64,000 nt of DNA from Colwellia sp. MB02u-6 (GTDB lineage Bacteria; Pseudomonadota; Gammaproteobacteria; Enterobacterales; Alteromonadaceae), in the NCBI RefSeq assembly GCF_014077095.1, contig NZ_JACGVG010000038.1, positions 186,001-250,000 on the forward strand. The letters are read 5' to 3'. The position numbers and the translations under genes were made by a program. Every line of letters begins with the position of its first letter. The stretch's first letter is position 1. The notes under the pieces are model-generated. The model saw only the letters and a list, made by a program, of their open reading frames with translations, did no database searches and was not told the origin of the DNA. Of this stretch, positions 37,012-45,205 are shown in pieces.

Positions 37012-39456
37012 TTACTCTGAAGTTGTTAATTTGTTGGATGAAGCGGCTAGTTTTTTCGCCTTTGCTTTAGCAACTACTGCCGCTACGTGCGCTTTTTTAA
37101 TTGCCGCAATATCCGCTTGTGTTGCCCGCATACTATCTTGCTCACTTTTAATGGAGCTTGATGTTGAGTTGGATATTTGTTGAGACTTTAGTGGCAACTC
37201 TTTGGCTTTTGCTTTTTCCGCAGCCGCTGCAATTTTAGTTTTTTGATCTCGATCTGCAGTATCAATGTTACTGACCATTTGTGGCCCGCTTGGTGTCTTT
37301 TTGGCTATAGCTTCTGCAACATTTTTAACTTGTGCTGCTGTATTACTATCTTGCATTACATCAATGTTAGGGGAAGTTGTTGATAGCTGGGAACTGTCAA
37401 ACGCTGTTTCAGCCGCTAAACTTGCTGTTGTTTTAGTTTTTGCCTTAGCCTTTGCCTTCGCAATTGCAGCGGCCACTTTCGCTTTTTTATTTAGTGCTTG
37501 AGTGGCTTTTTCATCTGAAACTGATGCTAAGTTAACTACCTCAGGAGAAACTACTTTTGTTGTTGCGTCAACTTGAGCATTAGCGCTGTCTGATATTGTT
37601 TCTGCTTGAGGTGTATTTTCATTTGCTGTTTTTTTTGTAATAGCTAGGTCAAGCTTAGCCTTTTTATCAATGACAACAGGCGCTGCTTGCGATGAGCTTG
37701 GCGATTCGTTGTTTTGCAACGTATCTAACGACTCTATTTGTGCTTGGTTTTTCTGTACTATTTTTTTCGCTTTTGCTCTTGCAATAGCATTGGCCACTTG
37801 GCTTTTACTATCGTCAGCTGGTGCAACTGATTCAGCAGTCATCTCGAGAGTACTGGTAATAGAAATCTCAGCCGTATTTTGCTTGATGCTGGCTTGAGCT
37901 TTTTTTGCTTTTACGCGAGCAAGTGCGTCTGCTACTGCAGATTTTTCTGATTTTGCTGCGCTTGTACCTGTATTCATTCTGGCTTTGCGAGCCTCGGCCG
38001 CTTTTTTATGTTTCTCTACTCGGGCAACTTTTTCGCGTTCAAGTCTTTGCTTACGTGCTTCAAATCTCACTTTAGCTTTTTCGGCTTTGATATCGAGTAA
38101 TTTTTGTTGACGTATTTCAGCTTTGGCAACACGATAATAATGCACTAATGGGATTTGGCTTGGGCAAACGTAGGCACAAGCGCCACATTCAATACAGTCA
38201 AATAGATTAAGTTTTTCAAGTTGTGCTTGATCTTTTGCTTTCGCACTCCATTGTAATTCTTGTGGTAGTAATTGTGCAGGGCATACATCGGCACATTGAC
38301 CACAGCGAATACACTCAACCTCTTTACTACTAGTTGACGAAAAGGGGGAGGCTATTTCAATTTCACTCGGCGCTAAGATACAGTTGGTGGTTTTAATCAC
38401 CGGAATTTGATCATGTGGTAAACTAAAGCCCATCATAGGGCCACCCATGATTAAATGCCTATTTTGGCTATTGTTGTAGCCACATTGACTCGTTAAAAAG
38501 CCAACGGGAGTACCAATAAGTGCCCAGATATTTTGTGGTTTCTCTAACGCTTGGCCGCTAACGGTAACAACGCGTTTGATCAGTGGTGTGTCATTGATTA
38601 CGGCGTCAGCAATAGCAAAGCAGGTGGCAACATTCTGCATTACTATACCCAACGAGCTAGGTAAAACACCACTAGGGACTTCTTGACCGGTTAATATTTG
38701 TATCAGTTGTTTTTCACCACCACTTGGGTATTTTGTTGGAATGACACAAATGTCGATATGGTCAATATCTGCCGTGGCTTTTTTTAAGGCTGCAATGGCC
38801 TTAGCTTTATTTTCTTCGATACCGATAAGAATGTTTTTTGGTGTTAATAAATGGTCAAGAATTTTAATGCCATCTAGAATAGTTGGGCTATGCTCTTGGA
38901 GCAATAAATCATCAGCAGTGATATAGGGCTCACACTCAGCAGCATTAATAATTAGATAATTTATTTTAGTTAAGGTGCTTACTTTAACTTGTGTTGGAAA
39001 GCCTGCGCCGCCCATACCAGAAATACCGGCATTGGCTATTTTCTCTAATATTTGTGTTTTGCTTAACAAGTGAAAATCAGGACAAATATGACGCTGTTTC
39101 CAAGTGTCTTCATCATCAGGTGTCAATATAATGCAAGCTTCACTCAATCCAGAAGGGTGAGGGATTGCCATTGATTTAATTGCCGTGATTGTACCACTAG
39201 TAGGGGCGTGAATCGGCACCGACATTGGACTGTCACAATCACTTAATATTTGTCCTTTAAGCACCTTGTCACCGACTTTGACAATTACGTTACCTGCCTG
39301 GCCAATATGTTGACGAATAGGGATAATCAATTGTTCAGGAATTTGAGCACTGGCAATGGGTTTGGAGCAGGTGAGAAATTTTTGCTCAGGTGGATGTATG
39401 CCGCCATGAAATTGCGAAAAACTTCCTCGTTTTATACGTTCAATTACCGATTCCAC
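37012..39456 (-). CDS. rsxC: Ion-translocating electron transport complex subunit C with long Ala/Lys-rich tail
   Basis: RsxC/RnfC, 814 residues. The first about 450 residues hold the NADH-binding/SLBB region (GGAGFPTQVK, then NAAECEPYITADD) and two [4Fe-4S] motifs (CIRCGQCADVCP about 375 and CIECGACAYVCP about 413). From about 450 onward the sequence becomes a low-complexity Ala/Lys tail in which variants of VANAIARAKAKK recur every 50-60 residues, about seven times. RnfC tails vary in length between species; this one is on the long side and is likely extended and charged. Its minus-strand complement produces many spurious open frames. Confidence 0.95.
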   Translation of the reverse strand: MESVIERIKRGSFSQFHGGIHPPEQKFLTCSKPIASAQIPEQLIIPIRQHIGQAGNVIVKVGDKVLKGQILSDCDSPMSVPIHAPTSGTITAIKSMAIPHPSGLSEACIILTPDDEDTWKQRHICPDFHLLSKTQILEKIANAGISGMGGAGFPTQVKVSTLTKINYLIINAAECEPYITADDLLLQEHSPTILDGIKILDHLLTPKNILIGIEENKAKAIAALKKATADIDHIDICVIPTKYPSGGEKQLIQILTGQEVPSGVLPSSLGIVMQNVATCFAIADAVINDTPLIKRVVTVSGQALEKPQNIWALIGTPVGFLTSQCGYNNSQNRHLIMGGPMMGFSLPHDQIPVIKTTNCILAPSEIEIASPFSSTSSKEVECIRCGQCADVCPAQLLPQELQWSAKAKDQAQLEKLNLFDCIECGACAYVCPSQIPLVHYYRVAKAEIRQQKLLDIKAEKAKVRFEARKQRLEREKVARVEKHKKAAEARKARMNTGTSAAKSEKSAVADALARVKAKKAQASIKQNTAEISITSTLEMTAESVAPADDSKSQVANAIARAKAKKIVQKNQAQIESLDTLQNNESPSSSQAAPVVIDKKAKLDLAITKKTANENTPQAETISDSANAQVDATTKVVSPEVVNLASVSDEKATQALNKKAKVAAAIAKAKAKAKTKTTASLAAETAFDSSQLSTTSPNIDVMQDSNTAAQVKNVAEAIAKKTPSGPQMVSNIDTADRDQKTKIAAAAEKAKAKELPLKSQQISNSTSSSIKSEQDSMRATQADIAAIKKAHVAAVVAKAKAKKLAASSNKLTTSE

Positions 39457-39468
39457 CCAAACCTCGTC

Positions 39469-40023
39469 TTAATCTATTTTTACTACAGGTATACTATCTA
39501 AATCCCATTGCCAGTTTTGTGTTGTTGTGGCAACTGAGATCATCTCTATACAATCTACTGGGCACGGTGCAACACATAAATCGCAACCGGTGCACTCATC
39601 AGTAATGATCGTATGCATTTGCTTGGTTGTGCCTATAATGGCATCAACTGGACAGGCTTGAATGCACTTGGTACAGCCAATACAGTCTTCTTCAATAATA
39701 AAAGCGACTTTAGGTGAGTTATCTGCTTCATGATTTTCATCTAAAGGCTGAACTTCCACACCCATTAACTCAGCAATTTTTTTAATGGTGTCTTCACCAC
39801 CTGGCGCACATTTGTTTATAGCTTCGCCATTAGCAACGGCTTCTGCATAAGGTTTGCAACCAGGGTAACCACATTGGCCACATTGTGTTTGTGGCAGCAG
39901 TGCATCTAACTGTTCAGCCAGTGGATCACCTTGTACTTTAAACCGCACTGAAGCGAAACCTAACAAGGCACCAAATAAGGCGGCAAGAATACCCAGTACT
40001 AATATTGCGATGATTGTACTCAT
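39469..40023 (-). CDS. rsxB: Ion-translocating electron transport complex subunit B
   Basis: RsxB/RnfB, 184 residues, an N-terminal membrane anchor then iron-sulfur domains. The first cluster motif is [16 protein letters not shown] with the following Cys near KCAPGG. Two ferredoxin-type [4Fe-4S] motifs follow: [12 protein letters not shown] and [12 protein letters not shown]. It accepts electrons on the ferredoxin side of the complex. Its start overlaps the rsxA stop by one base. Confidence 0.96.
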   Translation of the reverse strand: MSTIIAILVLGILAALFGALLGFASVRFKVQGDPLAEQLDALLPQTQCGQCGYPGCKPYAEAVANGEAINKCAPGGEDTIKKIAELMGVEVQPLDENHEADNSPKVAFIIEEDCIGCTKCIQACPVDAIIGTTKQMHTIITDECTGCDLCVAPCPVDCIEMISVATTTQNWQWDLDSIPVVKID

Positions 40024-40604
40024 TAAAACTTAACCAATCCTGTGAAGCCCATAAATGCTAATGACATTAAACCTGCCGTGATCATGGCAATAGCTGAACC
40101 TTTAAATGGCGCTGGTACATCGGCATTAGCCAGTTTTTCTCGCATAGCTGAAAACATGATTAATACTAAAGAAAAGCCGACAGCGGCGCCAAAACCATAA
40201 ATTATAGATTCGAAAAAGTTATGTTGCTCATAAAGATTTAATAGCGCAACACCAAGTACCGCGCAGTTAGTGGTGATAAGTGGCAGAAAAATACCTAACA
40301 AGCGATATAAGTTTGCACTGGTTTTATGCACAACCATTTCAGTAAATTGTACGACAACAGCAATCACTAAAATAAAGGTCATTGTGGTTAAATATTCTAA
40401 ACCTAAGGGCGCTAGAATATAACTATTGACGATGTAGCTCAGTAACGAAGCTAGCGTCATAACAAATGTTGTCGCAAACGACATACCTATGGCAGTTTCA
40501 GTTCGAGACGATACACCCATAAATGGGCATAAGCCTAGAAATTTAACCAAGACAAAGTTATTTACTAATACTGTGCCAACAAGTAGCAAGAGATAATCAG
40601 TCAT
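40023..40604 (-). CDS. rsxA: Ion-translocating electron transport complex subunit A
   Basis: RsxA/RnfA, 193 residues, six membrane segments: [20 protein letters not shown] at the start, [15 protein letters not shown] and [13 protein letters not shown] (the Cys of which helps hold the shared Fe-S cluster with RsxE in recent structures). First gene of the cluster; its promoter should be in the about 220-base gap to the right, but no consensus elements are certain. No clear ribosome binding site is seen before ATG 40604. Confidence 0.95.
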   Translation of the reverse strand: MTDYLLLLVGTVLVNNFVLVKFLGLCPFMGVSSRTETAIGMSFATTFVMTLASLLSYIVNSYILAPLGLEYLTTMTFILVIAVVVQFTEMVVHKTSANLYRLLGIFLPLITTNCAVLGVALLNLYEQHNFFESIIYGFGAAVGFSLVLIMFSAMREKLANADVPAPFKGSAIAMITAGLMSLAFMGFTGLVKF

Positions 40605-40769
40605 TTGATCAATATATTACTGTGGAAATTGACACCATTATCCGTGTTTATCAGGCAATAAACAACATACGAACCGTAAGGGTATTCATTTAATCTGTCA
40701 TTAATTACTTATGGTGAAAAAACGCGAGTAAAGTTAAGCAATGAAGCAACAAGTGAATGGCTTTTAAAA

Positions 40770-40809
40770 TCGGATAAAAAATAAAAGGCCACAGTATTTT
40801 AGTGGCTTT
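40770..40809 (-). terminator. Terminator after the GGDEF/EAL gene
   Basis: On the minus strand AAAGCCAC pairs with GTGGCCTTTT, followed by an AT-rich run with T. It starts 20 bases after the stop of the CsrD-like gene and separates it from rsxA. Confidence 0.75.
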
Positions 40810-40829
40810 AGTTAAGGTTGCTTAATCCA

Positions 40830-42752
40830 CTACACCAAAGAAATAGCCCTAGGCTTACCAATGTAGAAACCCTGACATCCATCAACAAGGAGTTTGTCAA
40901 GCATAAATTTTTCTTCTTGGGTTTCAACGCTTTCTGCCAGTACACTCACACTTAATCTGTGTGCTAAATCTACCATCAAACGCATAAAATATTGATTATT
41001 TTTGTCTTCGTCAATATCTTGAGTGTACGTGCTATCCATTTTAATAAAGTCAGGCTTTAAATCTCTAAAAAATTTGAATGAAGTTAAGCCAATACCAAAA
41101 CGCTCAACGGTAATTTTGGCACCAACCCGGTGGATCATATCAATAAATTTCTTGCTGGTTTTTATATTTTGTTGTAAACCACTTTCAGTAATTTCAAACA
41201 CCAGTTTTGAGGCGATGGCGGTATCGCGCAAAAGCCGTCTTTCTAGCCAAATAACAAAATGCCTGTCGTTTATCGAACGAGCGCTAATATTAATACCAAA
41301 GAAATGATTTTGCATATTTTTTTCAGCAATTTCTTTTATTACAGTTTCTATAATCATTTGGTCAACAGCAGCAATTTTGTCGAGTTTTTCAGCCATAGCG
41401 AAGAAAGAAGTTGTGGGAAGAATATCGTCATTACTATTTAAAAAGCGAGCTAAAACTTCTGAGTAGACCCGTTTGTTAGGGCTGCTGGGTTTAATCGACT
41501 GGACAAGTAAATTAACTCTTTGGTTTTCAATAACACTATCAATTTCTTGCCGCCAATGTTGATTGCCATAACTCGCGCTCATGTTGTATAAAATGCTACT
41601 GTCAGCTTGGGCATACCAAGCATTAACACTTTTGGTTTGGGCGACACTAATACCGGTATCGGCTAACGCTAAAAGTTCACTTAACGGCTTGTTATCATTA
41701 AAATAAACCAAACCTGTATAGCCAATAGAGTCTAAATCTGACGCATGTTGATAGTCATTAAAACTTGCCGTTAGGTCTGCCGCAAATGTTTCTGCACTTT
41801 TTAAGCTAACATTGGGGATTAATGTCGCAAAGTCAGAACTATTTAATCGAAAAACTTGCGCACCTCTATATTGACTGATGGCATTTTTCATTATGTCAGC
41901 CACCTTACGGATATAATTATCACCTTGATGATAACCGTGCACTTGATTAATAGTTTGTAATTCAGAGCAACGAGTAATCGATAAAACCCCAAAATCGGAA
42001 CGGCTATCAGCATCTTCAAAAAATTGAATAAAACGATTTCGATTTTCTAATTTAGTGACTGGCTCGATGTAAGCATCTTTTTCTAATAAGACTGTTACGC
42101 TATTTTTTTCAGCAAGCAGTGCTTTAAGTTCAGTTAAATATTGCTGAATTTCAGGTAAATCAATTTTATTATCTTTAAATTCTTCATCTTGACCGGAAAT
42201 GATAACGCTAAGGTCTTGCTTTATTTGATAACAAATATTCTGAGTTAATCGACGATACTGTGCAAGGTTAAATGACGTTGCAATAAAAATGAATAAAACA
42301 CTTAATACAAACATCGATAATACCGCCTGACGTAAAAATACTACCTTATCATTGGCACCTAATTGATAACGTATCGTTAGAGCTGAATTAGGCAATTTCA
42401 CTTGGCTAATAGGCGCCAGTATCAAGTCAGAAAATTGCATAGGTTTTTGTTGCTGATTAATAATGATGGTACCCTCATTATTAGCAATATTAATAAATTG
42501 GTAATGGTTAAACCTTGATATTTGCTTGGCAAACGTTGCACTGTCACCAAGTATTATCTCTTGGTCTAAAGTGAGTAATGTCTGCTGGTGTTGAGTTTGT
42601 TGCTCAGAGATTTGAAATGCTAATAGCAAAGTACAGGCAAGTGCCGTACTAGCAATCAAGATTAAAGCAAAGAGAAAATTTCTTAAAAGTAATTGAGAAT
42701 ATCTATACATATAATTCCAGAATGCCGGTACGTGCCGCTGTAATGATAACAA
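40830..42752 (-). CDS. Membrane protein with degenerate GGDEF and EAL domains (CsrD/MshH-like)
   Basis: A 640-residue inner-membrane protein: two hydrophobic segments (about 24-46 and 145-166) flank a periplasmic loop; then a helical linker; a degenerate GGDEF domain (RLNSSDFATLIP in place of GGDEF) at about 225-375; and an EAL-like domain at about 385-635. EAL reads EVL (YSEVLARF), the DDFG motif has become ERFGIG, and VAEGVE has become LAESVE. Enzymatic turnover of c-di-GMP is therefore unlikely. Size and layout fit CsrD/MshH, which bring RNase E to the CsrB/C small RNAs in E. coli. I judge this likely but unproven, since LapD-like c-di-GMP receptors look similar. Confidence 0.75.
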   Translation of the reverse strand: MLSLQRHVPAFWNYMYRYSQLLLRNFLFALILIASTALACTLLLAFQISEQQTQHQQTLLTLDQEIILGDSATFAKQISRFNHYQFINIANNEGTIIINQQQKPMQFSDLILAPISQVKLPNSALTIRYQLGANDKVVFLRQAVLSMFVLSVLFIFIATSFNLAQYRRLTQNICYQIKQDLSVIISGQDEEFKDNKIDLPEIQQYLTELKALLAEKNSVTVLLEKDAYIEPVTKLENRNRFIQFFEDADSRSDFGVLSITRCSELQTINQVHGYHQGDNYIRKVADIMKNAISQYRGAQVFRLNSSDFATLIPNVSLKSAETFAADLTASFNDYQHASDLDSIGYTGLVYFNDNKPLSELLALADTGISVAQTKSVNAWYAQADSSILYNMSASYGNQHWRQEIDSVIENQRVNLLVQSIKPSSPNKRVYSEVLARFLNSNDDILPTTSFFAMAEKLDKIAAVDQMIIETVIKEIAEKNMQNHFFGINISARSINDRHFVIWLERRLLRDTAIASKLVFEITESGLQQNIKTSKKFIDMIHRVGAKITVERFGIGLTSFKFFRDLKPDFIKMDSTYTQDIDEDKNNQYFMRLMVDLAHRLSVSVLAESVETQEEKFMLDKLLVDGCQGFYIGKPRAISLV

Positions 42753-42917
42753 GTTAAGTGTTGGAAATGATTTTTAACATGAATTTAGGTAATTTACTAA
42801 CTGTCTGATTATACCACAATAATTATTATACTCATGTCGGTAAAGTTTGTAGTAAATTTTTTCGCTAGAGTGCGGTTAGCTTACTACTTCGGCCTTATCG
42901 TGTTTAAGAAAATTAAC

Positions 42918-42946
42918 TTGCTATAAAAATAGCTATTCTATATAAT
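42918..42946 (+). promoter_or_regulatory. Sigma70 promoter upstream of the rimP operon
   Basis: TTGCTA (42918) and TATAAT (42941) are separated by 17 bases, a near-consensus arrangement. Transcription should start about 42953, giving a leader of about 240 bases before rimP. The leader contains two terminator-like hairpins. Confidence 0.75.
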
Positions 42947-43073
42947 ACGCGCAGCTTGAATGTAGCAATATTTCACTGAATAGATTTTTATCGCAATTAG
43001 GTAAATTTCTAAGATATTGTTATACAGAACCAAGAGAGTTATTGCTTGGTTTACATCGTGGGTTCAGTGAATA

Positions 43074-43097
43074 AGCCCCGCGTAATGGGGCTTTTTT
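43074..43097 (+). terminator. Terminator-like hairpin 1 in the rimP leader
   Basis: AGCCCC and GGGGCT enclose a 7-base loop and are followed by T6. It is about 120 bases after the predicted promoter and about 100 bases before rimP. It may end a short RNA or act as an attenuator. A further stem AACCAAG/CTTGGTT lies just upstream at about 43028-43050. Confidence 0.75.
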
Positions 43098-43143
43098 GTA
43101 TCTTAACTATGTAAAAAGGTGCAATAGCAGCAAGGTATATCGC

Positions 43144-43164
43144 TGGGCTTTATGCCCTTTTTTT
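43144..43164 (+). terminator. Terminator-like hairpin 2 in the rimP leader
   Basis: GGGC and GCCC with the loop TTTAT and a run of seven T. The stem is short but the T run is strong. It ends about 33 bases before the rimP start codon. Confidence 0.6.
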
Positions 43165-43196
43165 GTTTCTGGACTCTTCCAAATTGGAGAAAATGA

Positions 43197-43658
43197 TTGG
43201 CTAAATTTGAACACAAACTAACCGCAATGTTACGTCCTGCCGTTGAAGAAACGGGTAAGGAGTTATTAGGCGTTGAATTTCATAGCGCGGGTAACCACTC
43301 GGTTTTACGAATATTTATCGACCATGAAAATGGTATCGATGTTGATGACTGTGCTGAAGTAAGTCGTCAAGTAGGGGCTATGCTAGACGTAGAAGACCCA
43401 ATCAGTAGTGAATATAGCTTAGAAGTTTCATCACCCGGGCTTGATCGCCCGCTTTTTGAGAAAGCGCACTTCGAAGCGGTTGTTGATGAAACAGTAGAAG
43501 TAAAAATTTCAATGCCATTGAATGGCCGTCGGAAATTCAAAGGTAAATTAGTTACTGTTGAAAACGACAGTTTAATTGTAATGGTTGATAATGAAGAATA
43601 TGAACTTGTTATCAGTAACATAGATAAGGCTCACCTTATTTATAACCATCGTAAATAA
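43197..43658 (+). CDS. rimP: Ribosome maturation factor RimP
   Basis: A 153-residue factor for 30S ribosome subunit maturation. It starts with TTG at 43197, seven bases after a GGAG site; no ATG lies nearby in this frame. The sequence matches RimP: LRPAVEETGKELLGVEF, IDHENGIDVDDCAEVSRQVGA, and EVSSPGLDRPLF. The first gene of the rimP-nusA-infB unit. Unusual TTG start may keep its output low. Confidence 0.95.
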   Translation: MAKFEHKLTAMLRPAVEETGKELLGVEFHSAGNHSVLRIFIDHENGIDVDDCAEVSRQVGAMLDVEDPISSEYSLEVSSPGLDRPLFEKAHFEAVVDETVEVKISMPLNGRRKFKGKLVTVENDSLIVMVDNEEYELVISNIDKAHLIYNHRK

Positions 43659-43687
43659 ATTTAAAATACTGAGAAAGGCTAACTAGC

Positions 43688-45184
43688 ATGAGTAAAGAAA
43701 TATTACTGGTTGTAGATGCTGTTTCTAATGAAAAGGCACTACCACGAGAAAGCATTTTTGAAGCGATGGAAACCGCTTTAGAAACAGCGACAAAAAAGAA
43801 ATACGAAGGCGACATTTTAGTTCGTGTCAGTATAGACCGTACAACGGGTGAATTTGATACTTTTCGTCGTTGGTTAATCGTTGAAGAAAGCGATACACCA
43901 ATGGAAAATCCGTATGCTGAAATTAGTTTGGCAGCCGCACAATATGATGAGCCAGAATTAAACGTTGGTGATTATGTTGAAGATCAAATCGAATCTGTGA
44001 AGTTTGACCGTGTCACAACGCAAACGGCAAAACAAGTTATTGTACAAAAAATACGTGAAGCAGAGCGTGGTCTTATTGTTGATGCTTACCAAGAACAAAT
44101 TGGCGAAATTATCACAGGTGTGGTGAAAAAAGCCAGCCGTGACAGTGTTATTTTAGACTTAGGAAATAATGCAGAAGCGATTATTTACCGCGATGATATG
44201 TTACCGCGTGAAAGCTTCCGTCCAGGCGATCGTGTTCGTGGTTTACTTTATGAAATTAAACCAGAAGCACGTGGTGCGCAATTATTTGTTAGCCGTACAA
44301 AACCTGAAATGTTAATTGAACTTTTCCGTGTTGAAGTACCAGAAATTGGTGAGGAAATGCTTGAGATCAAAGGCGCAGCTCGCGACCCAGGTTCTCGTGC
44401 AAAAATTTCTGTAAAAAGTAACGACAAACGCATCGACCCTGTTGGTGCTTGTGTTGGTATGCGTGGTTCACGCGTACAAGCCGTTTCAAGTGAGTTAGGC
44501 GGTGAACGTGTTGATATCGTTTTATATGATGACAATCCGGCACAATATGTTATCAATGCAATGGCACCGGCAGAAGTTGCCTCTATCATTGTTGACGAAG
44601 ATAAAAATACCATGGATATCGCTGTTGAAGAAGGCAACTTAGCCATGGCGATTGGTCGAAGTGGTCAAAATATACGTTTAGCTAGCCAATTAACAGGCTG
44701 GGAACTAAACGTCATGACCGTTGCAGACATGAACGAAAAACACCAAGCTGAAAACGATAAAGTATTAACGCTATTTATTGACAAGCTAGATCTTGATGAA
44801 GACTTTGCCTTGATGTTAGTAGAAGAAGGCTTCACATCGTTAGAAGAAATTGCTTACGTACCTGTTGCTGAAATGCTTGATATTGACGGCATGGATGAAG
44901 ACATGGTTGAAGAATTGCGCGAACGTGCAAAAGCGGCAATTACTACGCAAGCATTAGCCAGTGAAGAAACACTTGAAGGTTCAGAGCCAGCCGAAGATTT
45001 ATTAAATCTTGCCGGTTTAGAACGTCATTTAGCGTTTGTATTAGCGAGTCGTGGTATTACAACATTAGAACATCTTGCTGAACAAGGTGTTGATGAAATA
45101 TCAGACATTGATGAATTAGATGAAACCAAAGCGGGCGAGCTAATTATGGCTGCACGTAATATTTGTTGGTTTAACGAAGAATAA
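43688..45184 (+). CDS. nusA: Transcription termination/antitermination protein NusA
   Basis: A 498-residue RNA polymerase-associated factor. Domain order: N-terminal RNA polymerase-binding domain (1-about 125), S1 domain (about 135-200), two KH domains (about 230-345) with [17 protein letters not shown] and [19 protein letters not shown], and two acidic C-terminal repeats (about 365-495) that end [12 protein letters not shown]. In E. coli these repeats bind the alpha subunit and lambda N. Spacing to rimP is 29 bases and to infB 21 bases, so it is one operon. Confidence 0.97.
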   Translation: MSKEILLVVDAVSNEKALPRESIFEAMETALETATKKKYEGDILVRVSIDRTTGEFDTFRRWLIVEESDTPMENPYAEISLAAAQYDEPELNVGDYVEDQIESVKFDRVTTQTAKQVIVQKIREAERGLIVDAYQEQIGEIITGVVKKASRDSVILDLGNNAEAIIYRDDMLPRESFRPGDRVRGLLYEIKPEARGAQLFVSRTKPEMLIELFRVEVPEIGEEMLEIKGAARDPGSRAKISVKSNDKRIDPVGACVGMRGSRVQAVSSELGGERVDIVLYDDNPAQYVINAMAPAEVASIIVDEDKNTMDIAVEEGNLAMAIGRSGQNIRLASQLTGWELNVMTVADMNEKHQAENDKVLTLFIDKLDLDEDFALMLVEEGFTSLEEIAYVPVAEMLDIDGMDEDMVEELRERAKAAITTQALASEETLEGSEPAEDLLNLAGLERHLAFVLASRGITTLEHLAEQGVDEISDIDELDETKAGELIMAARNICWFNEE

Positions 45185-45205
45185 CTCACCGGGAGAATTA
45201 TATAG

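Noticed and set aside
37265-37897. Several long frames opposite rsxC
   Set aside because: They are mirror images of the low-complexity Ala/Lys tail, where the complement is biased against stops.
42947-43140. tRNA gene in the rimP leader, as found in E. coli and Shewanella
   Set aside because: GGGTTCA at 43060 looks like part of a T arm, but no acceptor stem, anticodon arm or CCA end could be folded around it.
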